NCBI GenBank assembly: GCA_902773365.1
Contig: CACYEG010000056.1
Location: forward strand, 1 to 7,009
Reading direction: 5' to 3'
DNA: 7,009 nt
Source: an uncultured Erysipelotrichaceae bacterium
GTDB taxonomy: Bacteria; Bacillota_I; Bacilli_A; RF39; UBA660
Shown here: piece after piece, positions 1 to 6,492 of the stretch
Position numbering within the stretch: position 1 is the first letter of the stretch
How the letters are laid out: each line of letters starts with the position of its first letter
The notes under the pieces: generated by a model
Databases searched by the model: none
The model's input: only the letters and a program-made list of their open reading frames with translations
What the model was told of the DNA's origin: nothing
Position numbers and translations under genes: made by a program

Positions 1-122
1 ATAGTAACCACACTTTTATATATCCAAAAGCAAGTTCAAAGAAGTCTATTATAATCTTGCACCAACCGATTACTCTCTAGCAAATAGTATTTTCTTCTAC
101 TACTCTTCCTTCACTTATATAC
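1..122 (-). promoter_or_regulatory. T-box riboswitch leader, 5' part (Stem I), cut by the window edge
   Basis: On the minus strand the sequence has the hallmarks of T-box Stem I in the right order: AGAGTAGTA (106-98, the AGUA side of the specifier loop), AGAGAG (78-73), GGTTGGTG (67-60, distal loop) and GAAC (37-34) just before the specifier region. The arms pair as expected: AGAAG with CTTCT, CTATT with AATAG, and TAATC with GATTA closing the GGTTGGTGCAA loop. T-box RNAs sense uncharged tRNA and control aminoacyl-tRNA synthetase, amino-acid synthesis or transport genes. After GAAC come TT GCT TTT GGA; the specifier is most likely GCT (29-31, Ala), with TGC (Cys) a possible alternative one base earlier. 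The antiterminator with its T-box sequence, the terminator and the gene itself lie beyond the left edge. The motif match is direct; the amino acid is inferred. Confidence 0.83.
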
Positions 123-128
123 AAGGGT

Positions 129-157
129 ATTATATTAGAATTCTGAAATATAATCAA
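129..157 (-). promoter_or_regulatory. Promoter of the T-box leader, inside the end of the GH31 gene
   Basis: A -35 box TTGATT (157-152) and a perfect -10 box TATAAT (134-129) are separated by exactly 17 bases. The -10 abuts the GH31 stop codon, so the spacer and -35 are part of its last coding codons. Transcription would begin near 122, a few bases upstream of the T-box Stem I motifs. No intrinsic terminator is visible between the GH31 gene and this leader. Confidence 0.75.
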
Positions 158-2477
158 GAAGTTTTAAGAACATTTTGACAAATGTTTCATCCAAACCAAC
201 TCTTTCAAGTTTCCTAATGCCGATTCTTTTTTTCTTTATTTCTTCTTTGCTGAATATTATCTCTGCAATTTTTTCTTTTAAATTAGTCGGTATTATCAAG
301 TCTGTAATGATGGTATCGATATCTTCGTTAATAAGTCTTACAGCATCTATTTCGATATCTTTTCCTTTACAGTTGATACTTAATTGTTCACTAGTACTAA
401 CAGGTTCTGTTTCCACTACAAAGTCTTGGTCATCCAAATAAGTTTTGCACTCTATCTTGTTAGAACCAGAATATACTATTACTTCATCGGCATGACGAGT
501 GTTTCTAAACTTCAATTTAAATTTTCTCTTCTCTGGCAAGACATCAGTAGTACCTTCGATTGATCTAATAATGACTGTGTAGTTATTAGGTAGATAGTTG
601 TAATCGATTTCCGTAATGTTATATTTTCCATTCTGATAGTCGGTCGTTTCACCATCGTCTTCATACAATCTATAAGTATTATTTTTGCCTGGAAATATGT
701 GTATTTCTAAAGCACTAGGATTAGATGTATCGTTTATATTGCCAGTTAAATCTGCAAGTGGTATTATTGCGCCGCTCCTTGCAAATACCGGATAGTTTTC
801 ATCCTTATAGAAGGATATATACCTTTTACCGCCAGGGTATTTTTTACCTGTCGTAAAATCATACCACATACCAGTTGGCAAGAATATCTTTACTACAGTC
901 CTATTCATTATTTCATCTTTTTTCTCAGTAATTGGAGCGATAAACAATTCTGGGCCAAAGCTATATTCGTTTTTATAAGTCGGTTCATCATATAGTTCTG
1001 GATACTTGTAATATAGTGGTTGAATTATAGGTAATCCAGTCTTAGCATATTTATATGCTTCGCTATAAAGATATGGAATAAGCTTATGTCTCATTAAGGC
1101 ATAGTCTTTAACTATCTTTAATGTCTTTACATCCCAAGACCACGGTTCTCTTTTATAGTATCTACCTTTCTTAGAAGCAAATCTAAATATTGGACTATAC
1201 GTAGAAAATTGAACATATCTCGTGTATAGTAGTGATTCTTCTACACCGCCTTTAAATCCACCTACCGCGTGACTCCACCATGTAAGTCCTACATTACTAG
1301 ATGTCGAATTATATAATGGTAAAAATTTCAAGACTTTCCAATCTATCATAGTCTCACCACTATCGTTAACTGGATACAAGTGACTTGCGATAAGTCCATT
1401 TTTAGATAAAAGTAATCCTCTTTTTTTAGTTATATATTCATTATATTTATAGAAGTAGTGATTGATCATTCTAAGTGCATATAAGTCTTTATTGTCGAAA
1501 TCGATTCCCATAAAATCAACACCAGAATTATATAGAGGCAACACACTCGATTTTAAATAATTCATTAAAAATGATTTATCGTATATATTAAAAGGTAGAC
1601 TCGCAATACTTTCACCCTGTTGTACATTTATCTTATTTAAATCTAAATTAACTCCAACTTTGATACCGTTATTGTGTATATCGTCAACTACCCCTTTAAA
1701 GTTACCATATAATCCCATATTTAAATGTCCAAATTGATCTAGCGTATTAGATAACAATAAGATGCTTACCGGTATAGAATTACGTTTAAATTTTTCCATT
1801 AAGCTGTATAATTGATCGGCATTATATGTGTCCCTTTTATCCCACCATATTCCTAGTGCACTTCTTGAAATAAGTGGTGGATAACCAGTAAGTTGATAGT
1901 AGTTTTTAAGGCAATAACCAAAGTCTTTTTTATACATGAATAGATATGTATCGATTCGCTCATCACTTCTTTTACCGACACTTCCATCGATATTAAATAT
2001 CAAACTTTTAGAATCATCTATAGATACAAATCCGTCTGTACTGTACAATCCCTTTTCAAGCTTAGGCATTTCTAAAGATTCATCAATACTAGATGCAGTA
2101 CTCTTGAAATTTCTTGCTTCTACTTGTGTAAAAAACCATAGTTTATCTGTATCGTTTAAGCTAACACGCAAATATTTATCTGGAGAAAATTTATTTCCAA
2201 CCATCGGTTTTTCTTTTTCATATGTCAAAGTAAAGTAACTTGTTTTAATAGTTAGGTATCTTTCATCATCATTTACTTCAAATTTAGGTACATCGAAATT
2301 TCTATGTTTTGCTAGTTCAGTTGGTCTATCTTCGAATGAGCCGGATTCACTATATTCGAGACGAACTAATAATTCGCTTAAAACTGTTATGCGGTACTTT
2401 TTACCTCTAAAAATTGCGGCATCTTTGCTAATTGCATCATTATAATTCACATTAAACATTAGTGAAAACTCATCCAT
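135..2477 (-). CDS. GH31 family alpha-glucosidase-like protein with altered active site
   Basis: A 780-residue cytoplasmic protein (no signal peptide) of glycoside hydrolase family 31. It has an N-terminal beta-sandwich (about 1-200), a TIM barrel (about 205-540) and C-terminal beta domains with the family motif LYEDDG, then a helical tail. The match to Firmicutes GH31 enzymes is clear from ALGxWW, the GVDF...ID nucleophile strand, NSTSSNVG, WWSHxxGG, YSPI.R and LIPYLY. The nucleophile Asp (D326) is kept. Around it, the usual WWSR, IDMDWH, SRY..GSHRYP, GFSGD (acid/base), SHDIGG and RLHSS read WWDK, LLLSNT, SKN..ASHLYP, NDSGE, SHAVGG and RFASK. It may be inactive or changed in specificity. The reading frame stays open upstream to a GTG at 2531, but that lies before the predicted transcription start. 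The ATG at 2477 has AAAGTGGG 9 nt upstream (2494-2487) and gives the usual family length. Family assignment is firm; function is open. Confidence 0.9.
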   Translation of the reverse strand: MDEFSLMFNVNYNDAISKDAAIFRGKKYRITVLSELLVRLEYSESGSFEDRPTELAKHRNFDVPKFEVNDDERYLTIKTSYFTLTYEKEKPMVGNKFSPDKYLRVSLNDTDKLWFFTQVEARNFKSTASSIDESLEMPKLEKGLYSTDGFVSIDDSKSLIFNIDGSVGKRSDERIDTYLFMYKKDFGYCLKNYYQLTGYPPLISRSALGIWWDKRDTYNADQLYSLMEKFKRNSIPVSILLLSNTLDQFGHLNMGLYGNFKGVVDDIHNNGIKVGVNLDLNKINVQQGESIASLPFNIYDKSFLMNYLKSSVLPLYNSGVDFMGIDFDNKDLYALRMINHYFYKYNEYITKKRGLLLSKNGLIASHLYPVNDSGETMIDWKVLKFLPLYNSTSSNVGLTWWSHAVGGFKGGVEESLLYTRYVQFSTYSPIFRFASKKGRYYKREPWSWDVKTLKIVKDYALMRHKLIPYLYSEAYKYAKTGLPIIQPLYYKYPELYDEPTYKNEYSFGPELFIAPITEKKDEIMNRTVVKIFLPTGMWYDFTTGKKYPGGKRYISFYKDENYPVFARSGAIIPLADLTGNINDTSNPSALEIHIFPGKNNTYRLYEDDGETTDYQNGKYNITEIDYNYLPNNYTVIIRSIEGTTDVLPEKRKFKLKFRNTRHADEVIVYSGSNKIECKTYLDDQDFVVETEPVSTSEQLSINCKGKDIEIDAVRLINEDIDTIITDLIIPTNLKEKIAEIIFSKEEIKKKRIGIRKLERVGLDETFVKMFLKLLDYISEF

Positions 2478-2506
2478 ATATAGATACCCACTTTCTATTC
2501 TATTAC

Positions 2507-2535
2507 ATTTTACCACATAAAAAGCTCTCACTCAA
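2507..2535 (-). promoter_or_regulatory. Promoter of the GH31-like gene, overlapping a terminator hairpin
   Basis: A -35 box TTGAGT (2535-2530) and a -10 box TAAAAT (2512-2507) with an extended TGG in front are exactly 17 bases apart. The -35 box is the loop of the upstream operon's terminator hairpin. Transcription would start near 2500, leaving a leader of about 23 nt before the ATG at 2477. This excludes the GTG at 2531 as the start from this promoter. Confidence 0.7.
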
Positions 2536-2545
2536 GAGGGCTTTT
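2520..2545 (-). terminator. Intrinsic terminator of the ABC transporter operon
   Basis: A stem of ten positions (2545-2536 with 2529-2520) closes a six-base loop. In the minus-strand RNA it is AAAAGCCCTC / GAGAGCTTTT with one C-A mismatch, followed by a further T, giving a five-base T tract. It begins 7 nt after the stop of the last micro-ORF at 2553. On the plus strand the mismatch becomes a G-U wobble, but no plus-strand gene needs it. Confidence 0.65.
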
Positions 2546-2552
2546 CGCCAAA

Positions 2553-2609
2553 TCAATATTGTTCATTTTGATTCAATATAATGTCAATCTGTTTAATTAT
2601 TTCTTTCAT
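2553..2609 (-). CDS. Micro-ORF (18 aa), hypothetical, possibly the second half of a frame-split small protein
   Basis: An ATG overlaps the TGA of the preceding 23-codon micro-ORF (ATGA), and the frame runs 18 codons: MKEIIKQIDIILNQNEQY. It is an amphipathic, helix-forming stretch with spaced Ile/Leu. Its stop lies 7 nt before the operon terminator, so the region is within the transcribed unit. It has no ribosome binding site of its own apart from the A-rich overlap, so translation would need coupling to the first micro-ORF or a -1 slip on the preceding A6 run. It may equally be the tail of one roughly 41-residue protein broken by a one-base change. No known family is recognised. Confidence 0.35.
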   Translation of the reverse strand: MKEIIKQIDIILNQNEQY

Positions 2610-2677
2610 TTTTTATTTTTTTCAGTAATATCACTTATTTCTTCTTGTATTTGACGAGTTTTTTCTTTTAATTCCAT
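2606..2677 (-). CDS. Micro-ORF (23 aa), charged coiled-coil-like peptide after the ABC permease
   Basis: An ATG 5 nt after the permease stop opens 23 codons, beginning MELKEKTRQIQEEISDIT and ending NKK. It is rich in Lys, Glu and Gln, with hydrophobic residues at roughly heptad spacing, so a short helix or coiled coil is expected. The only Shine-Dalgarno-like element is GTGGTG at the end of the permease gene, so coupling to permease translation is likely. It ends in AAA AAA TGA, overlapping the ATG of the next 18-codon frame; reading one base back would fuse the two into a helical protein of about 41 residues. It belongs to the ABC operon by position. No family is recognised, and whether it is expressed is inference. 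Confidence 0.4.
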   Translation of the reverse strand: MELKEKTRQIQEEISDITEKNKK

Positions 2678-2682
2678 AATAA

Positions 2683-4284
2683 CTACACCACAATATTATT
2701 AAAGTCTTTTTCGCATCTCTTTACTAGATACATTTCTAATGCCACATATATTATCAAAAAAGCTACTACAAAAATGAGTAAAATTAAGCCAGTAGATAAT
2801 CCCCATCTTAAAGATTTATATAACATATATATTGTGCCACCTGTAAGTAACATACCAGTAAATACAGATATTGCAGAACTGATACTCTGTTTTACTACTT
2901 CTGTATCGTTTTTCGCATCCATCTTGGGATACTTCAAGTTTACTATAATGCCAATTGTTTCCGATATTAGTGGTAAAATAATGCATGCAATAGTTATTAA
3001 TAATATATATACTAAACTAAATCTAAATTTAACAAATATAATTGTGCTACCAACTAGCAAAACTGGAATCATTATCATTACAGCAGTTAATACTTTAGAT
3101 TTAACTATAGTATACGGTTTAACTGGCAAGCTTTTTAGTATGTTTAAAGAACTACCTTCTAATGAAATCATCGAACTCGTTATAGATGTCATAAAACTCG
3201 AAAAAGATATAAATGCAAATAATAATAGAGGCATTATTTTATCCATAATATTTCCTTTTAAAAGTGGTATAGATTTATAAAATGTATCGTCTACTTTTAC
3301 TGATACATATACACATCCAATGATAAATAGAATTAGTCCAAATGCAGCATTAGTGATAAACACTGGAGAATTGATGAATCTATTCAATTCTTTTTTTACT
3401 AAAGAGTGTGTTTGACTTTTCACTTTGAAATTATATGCTTTAGTAGACTTCTTAGTTTTAACTGCTTTAACGCTAGAATTAATCTTAAAGTAAAATTTAC
3501 CCAAAATAAATGTAAGGCAAGCAAATATCGTTAAGTTAATTCCAATAAATTCAAGTAACTTTATCACATTAAATTTAGTTATAAGTTCTAGATAAGCTCC
3601 AGCCGGATAATAAATTCTCGTTATTTTTTCGTTGATTGACGAAGCATTTTGGGCAATCTTTATTACTAATCCATCTGATCCATATGATATAAACATAATC
3701 GCAAACATCAGTATAAATGATAAAATTGTCTCTATTATATTTTTTCCTCTAAACTTAGAAGATACAAGAGATGTGATAAAACCTATAATAGATGATAGAA
3801 CTATTGGTATAATTGGAAATAAAAATAACGAAATCAGTGTCACTAAATAAAATGAAAAATCTGGTTTTGTATATATTGCATATACGATAAACGATGGAAT
3901 TAAAAATATAGAATTATATATAAGTTCAAATATATAAAACTTTAACAACCTAATAAATAAAACTGTACTCTTTTTAATTGGAAGTGAAAACAATAAGTTA
4001 TCATCTTTACAGTTAAAAACCAACGAACCTGATTTATAGATTCCTTCTAAAAAAGTAATAATAGAAGTCATAACTATAAATATAGTAAGTAAGACAAATT
4101 CCATGTTGATTGGTTTAAGGGTCAGTATCAATTGATCGGAATAAGTCATCATTGAAAGCATGAGAATTATCGCTATTATTATTGGTAATCCAACGCGTGT
4201 AAATTTAGTGCTTTTTTTAGTGTTAATTTTGAATATATTCATGCCTTCAGACATGGAAGCTTTCACGAGTGATAATAATTTCAT
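2683..4284 (-). CDS. ABC-2 type transporter permease (putative ABC exporter membrane subunit)
   Basis: A 533-residue membrane protein with about 12 hydrophobic segments (near residues 32-46, 62-78, 117-138, 145-172, 183-200, 243-265, 313-330, 350-371, 400-418, 423-448, 470-490 and 500-521). The two halves share a repeated element: FSLPIKKSTVLFIRLLKFY (about 99-117) and KSLPVKPYTIVKSKVL (about 384-399). The segment LKYPKMDAKNDTEVVKQS (about 450-467) is typical of the 'putative ABC exporter' permeases (PF16949-like). It would pair with the ATPase encoded 1 nt upstream to form an exporter of unknown substrate. The start is set by GGAGG (4295-4291), 6 nt before the ATG at 4284 and inside the end of the ATPase gene; the nine extra upstream codons of the open frame are rejected. 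Charged residues connect the halves around 270-300. Confidence 0.88.
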   Translation of the reverse strand: MKLLSLVKASMSEGMNIFKINTKKSTKFTRVGLPIIIAIILMLSMMTYSDQLILTLKPINMEFVLLTIFIVMTSIITFLEGIYKSGSLVFNCKDDNLLFSLPIKKSTVLFIRLLKFYIFELIYNSIFLIPSFIVYAIYTKPDFSFYLVTLISLFLFPIIPIVLSSIIGFITSLVSSKFRGKNIIETILSFILMFAIMFISYGSDGLVIKIAQNASSINEKITRIYYPAGAYLELITKFNVIKLLEFIGINLTIFACLTFILGKFYFKINSSVKAVKTKKSTKAYNFKVKSQTHSLVKKELNRFINSPVFITNAAFGLILFIIGCVYVSVKVDDTFYKSIPLLKGNIMDKIMPLLLFAFISFSSFMTSITSSMISLEGSSLNILKSLPVKPYTIVKSKVLTAVMIMIPVLLVGSTIIFVKFRFSLVYILLITIACIILPLISETIGIIVNLKYPKMDAKNDTEVVKQSISSAISVFTGMLLTGGTIYMLYKSLRWGLSTGLILLIFVVAFLIIYVALEMYLVKRCEKDFNNIVV

Positions 4285-4285
4285 G

Positions 4286-4990
4286 TTATTCCTCCAACTC
4301 GATAAACACATTTTCGAGTGACTTGTCTCCCTTTACTTCCTTCATGCTGCCAACTTTCATAATCTTACCATTTTTGATGATTGCGACTCTAGAACAAAGT
4401 TTTTCTGCAACATCCAAAATATGTGTTGAAAAGAATATAGTTTTACCATCTTTTATCATTTCTTTCATGACTTCTTTGATATCGAATACTGCCTTTGGAT
4501 CTAATCCAACGAATGGTTCATCCATTATCAACACTTTTGGATCGTGAGCAAGTGCTGCGATTAGTGCAGTCTTTTGCTTCATTCCGTGTGAAAATGAGCT
4601 AATAGTATCATTTAAATTCTCTTCCATTTCGAACATTTCAGCATATTTTTTTATATTTTTCTCTCTAGTAGTTTGGTCAACTTCGTACATATCACAGATA
4701 AAATTGATAAAGTCTATCGCTTTCATCTGCTCATATAATTCGGGATTATCTGGAACAAAGGCAAGTTCTTTCTTGCATTCAATTGGATTAGTCTTTATCG
4801 ATTTACCATTTATTAGAATTTCTCCATTATCTATATCGTGAATACCCGTTATTGCCTTTATAAGAGTTGTCTTACCTGCTCCATTGTGGCCAATAAAGGC
4901 AAATATCTCTCCATCATTGACATTGAAGCTAACATCATTCAATGCTACTTTCGTTCCATATTTTTTAGTTACATTTTTAATTTCTATCAT
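4286..4990 (-). CDS. ABC transporter ATP-binding protein, EcsA-like
   Basis: A 234-residue cytoplasmic ATPase with all the main ABC motifs: Walker A GHNGAGKTT (34-42), the Q-loop region FVPDNPELYEQ (78-88), signature SSFSHGMKQK (131-140), Walker B VLIMDEP (153-159), D-loop GLD (162-164) and the switch His in STH (190). The canonical Q-loop Gln is replaced by D/N. The EcsA-type branch of ABC-2 ATPases usually has an acidic residue there, so this fits the family. The ATG at 4990 is preceded by AAAGGTGG with 5 nt spacing (5003-4996); the twelve extra upstream codons of the open frame are AT-rich leader. It is followed after 1 nt by its permease. The substrate is unknown; EcsA homologues affect secretion and membrane processes, but that role is not shown here. 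Confidence 0.92.
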   Translation of the reverse strand: MIEIKNVTKKYGTKVALNDVSFNVNDGEIFAFIGHNGAGKTTLIKAITGIHDIDNGEILINGKSIKTNPIECKKELAFVPDNPELYEQMKAIDFINFICDMYEVDQTTREKNIKKYAEMFEMEENLNDTISSFSHGMKQKTALIAALAHDPKVLIMDEPFVGLDPKAVFDIKEVMKEMIKDGKTIFFSTHILDVAEKLCSRVAIIKNGKIMKVGSMKEVKGDKSLENVFIELEE

Positions 4991-5026
4991 AAAAACCACC
5001 TTTATTAAATATAATATGATAATCAA

Positions 5027-5055
5027 ATTATAACACGTATAATATTGAGTAGTAA
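5027..5055 (-). promoter_or_regulatory. Promoter of the ABC transporter operon
   Basis: A perfect extended -10 element, TGTTATAAT, has its TATAAT at 5032-5027. The -35 position 17 bases upstream is weak (TTACTA, 5055-5050), as is common with extended -10 promoters. Transcription would start near 5020, about 30 nt before the ATPase ATG. No terminator is seen between the HAD gene stop (5071) and this promoter, so readthrough from the upstream operon is possible. Confidence 0.65.
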
Positions 5056-5070
5056 ATAAATGTATTAACC

Positions 5071-5784
5071 TTATAAAATATCAGCTAGTTTCAATAAATC
5101 ATCTATTATGTAAGTTGGCTCGAATATTGTATCGTTCTTAATATTCTTATTATTAAACCAGCATGTATCTATATTATTTTTAACACCTAGTGCAATATCG
5201 CATCCTAGTTCATCACCTACGATAAGCATATCTCCATCATTACCTATTTTATTATAGATATTTTTATAAAAATCATCATGCGGTTTCATATGCCCAACTT
5301 CTTCTGCAGTAAATATACTAGTAATGTATTTTTTTAATCCTGATTTAGTAAGTTTATTATCTATTACTTTGATAGGACTATTAGTGATAATATACAATTC
5401 ATACCCTTTATTATAAAGATAATCCAATGTTTCACTAGCATTTTTCATCGGAACAATATGTTCATTTAAATAGTCTATATATTTTCTATTGATACTTTTA
5501 GCTTCCTCAAAAGTAATATTCTTAAAAAACATAATAAATCTTTGAGATTGTACCCAATCGGACTTTTCTTGATTATCTTTAAATGGATATGGATCTTTTA
5601 TTTTACCTGCTGCTCTATCGCGCCAAAATTTATTGTCGAGAGTTATAAAAGCATTCACTTCATCTTCTATGACTCTTCCATTCTTTTCTTCTAAAATCTT
5701 TTTAAAGGCATACTTTCTATTCTCGTTATCATCGACTAATGTATTATCCAAATCAAATAAGATTTTTTTATATAGTTTTGACAT
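5071..5784 (-). CDS. HAD-superfamily hydrolase, YjjG-like pyrimidine nucleotidase
   Basis: A 237-residue soluble protein with all four HAD motifs: FDLDNT with nucleophile D11 and acid/base D13, ITNS (133-136), Lys 167 in MKPHDDFY, and VGDELGCDIALG (189-200) with D191 and D196. The helical C1-type cap lies at about 20-115. The VGD....DI..G....DTCWFN pattern and the length match YjjG-type non-canonical pyrimidine nucleotidases, which dephosphorylate nucleoside monophosphates, including mutagenic ones; a general sugar-phosphate phosphatase is possible. The ATG directly abuts the stop of the NUDIX gene (TAGATG). A GGAG (5799-5796) lies inside that gene with 11 nt spacing, so translation is probably coupled. 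The pairing with a NUDIX hydrolase supports a nucleotide-cleaning role by inference. Confidence 0.85.
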   Translation of the reverse strand: MSKLYKKILFDLDNTLVDDNENRKYAFKKILEEKNGRVIEDEVNAFITLDNKFWRDRAAGKIKDPYPFKDNQEKSDWVQSQRFIMFFKNITFEEAKSINRKYIDYLNEHIVPMKNASETLDYLYNKGYELYIITNSPIKVIDNKLTKSGLKKYITSIFTAEEVGHMKPHDDFYKNIYNKIGNDGDMLIVGDELGCDIALGVKNNIDTCWFNNKNIKNDTIFEPTYIIDDLLKLADIL

Positions 5785-6369
5785 CTAATCATTTTCTCCT
5801 ATATCATTAATAATAGAGTTAATTTTTTTAGCAATAGTACCAAAGTTTTTATCGTTATATAGTTCTTCCATACTAATCCATTTATACTCTGAGGACTCAT
5901 CATAATCTGGTTTTACTATCTCAACTGTTTCTATAGTAAATAAATATCTAAATTCGAAACGTTTATGACTTGGTAAATTTAATCTTTCATTATATGGAAT
6001 TGTATGTGTATCTATGTCGATTGGTATCAACTTATTATTTGAAAGTATAACTTCTTTAATACCTTTAATACCTGTTTCTTCGATAACTTCCCTAATGGCA
6101 GCTTCTAATGGGTTGGTATCACTTATATCGATGTGTCCACCAGGATATAAAAACATATCTAAATCCCTGTGATGTAATACTAAAAACTTTTTTTCTTTCT
6201 TGGCATAAATAAATCCACCTGCGACTATATGTCCTACAAAGTTATTCCAATCAGTTATCTCATCATTCCCATGATTGTTTAAAAATTCATAAATATCTTT
6301 TTGTCTTTCTATTTCATTTGGAAAAATTTTTAAGTAATCATTTAATAAATTCAATAATAATTCTTTCAT
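5785..6369 (-). CDS. NUDIX hydrolase
   Basis: A 194-residue protein with an N-terminal helical extension (1-40) and a NUDIX domain (about 45-170). The NUDIX helix is clear: GGHIDISD (77-84) then REVIEETGI (93-101), with metal-binding E97 and E98. The box carries one extra residue and lacks the first Glu, having PGGHIDISDTNPLEAA in place of the canonical spacing. GGHxDxxD..PL.AA is usual in a branch of uncharacterised NUDIX proteins. NUDIX enzymes cleave nucleoside diphosphates linked to another group; the substrate cannot be told. The ATG at 6369 is preceded by GGAGTGAT (6386-6379), with 9 nt from its end. It is the first gene of an operon and abuts the HAD nucleotidase. Confidence 0.88.
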   Translation of the reverse strand: MKELLLNLLNDYLKIFPNEIERQKDIYEFLNNHGNDEITDWNNFVGHIVAGGFIYAKKEKKFLVLHHRDLDMFLYPGGHIDISDTNPLEAAIREVIEETGIKGIKEVILSNNKLIPIDIDTHTIPYNERLNLPSHKRFEFRYLFTIETVEIVKPDYDESSEYKWISMEELYNDKNFGTIAKKINSIINDIGEND

Positions 6370-6393
6370 GTAGATGTTATCACTCCATACAAG

Positions 6394-6421
6394 ATTATAA
6401 CATATAATAAGCCTTTTTAAA
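6394..6421 (-). promoter_or_regulatory. Promoter of the NUDIX-HAD operon
   Basis: An extended -10 element TGTTATAAT (TATAAT at 6399-6394), with a -35-like TTTAAA (6421-6416) 16 bases upstream matching four of six consensus positions. It lies between the terminator at 6472-6448 and the ribosome binding site of the NUDIX gene. The same nine-base -10 element precedes the ABC operon. Confidence 0.65.
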
Positions 6422-6447
6422 TAAATTTACTTATTAGACTATTATAA

Positions 6448-6472
6448 AAAAGAACATCTTATGTGTTCTTTT
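6448..6472 (-). terminator. Intrinsic terminator after the small frame-split gene
   Basis: A perfect nine-base inverted repeat AAAAGAACA / TGTTCTTTT with a seven-base loop. On the minus strand two further T bases follow the stem, so the RNA ends in a run of six U. It lies 20 nt after the stop at 6493 and just before the NUDIX promoter, so it separates the two transcription units. Confidence 0.75.
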
Positions 6473-6492
6473 ATTACATTCTACAATACATT

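Noticed and set aside
2478..2531. GTG start at 2531 giving a 798-residue GH31 protein
   Set aside because: The GTG lies in the terminator hairpin and upstream of the predicted transcription start (near 2500). The ATG at 2477 has a ribosome binding site and gives the usual family length.
2774..3280. Plus-strand open frame of 168 codons inside the permease gene, and other plus-strand frames at 175-441, 1936-2238, 3632-3850 and 4269-4547
   Set aside because: They lie opposite well-supported genes, have no recognisable domain or ribosome binding site, and are complements of the coding frames.
4285..4311. Longer permease start overlapping the ATPase gene
   Set aside because: GGAGG at 4295-4291 is correctly spaced for the ATG at 4284, and the extra nine residues are not family-like.
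4744..4752. Loss of the canonical Q-loop Gln in the ABC ATPase as a sign of inactivity
   Set aside because: EcsA-like ATPases commonly have an acidic or other residue at this point, and all other ATPase motifs are intact.
4991..5026. Longer ATPase start with twelve extra residues
   Set aside because: The extra codons include the ribosome binding site AAAGGTGG; ABC ATPases of this type start with the MIEIKNVTKKYG-like strand.
6064..6141. Non-canonical NUDIX box (one extra residue, first Glu missing) as a sign of inactivity
   Set aside because: The GGHxDxxD..PL.AA..RE..EETG form recurs in a known NUDIX branch and the metal-binding REVIEE is kept.
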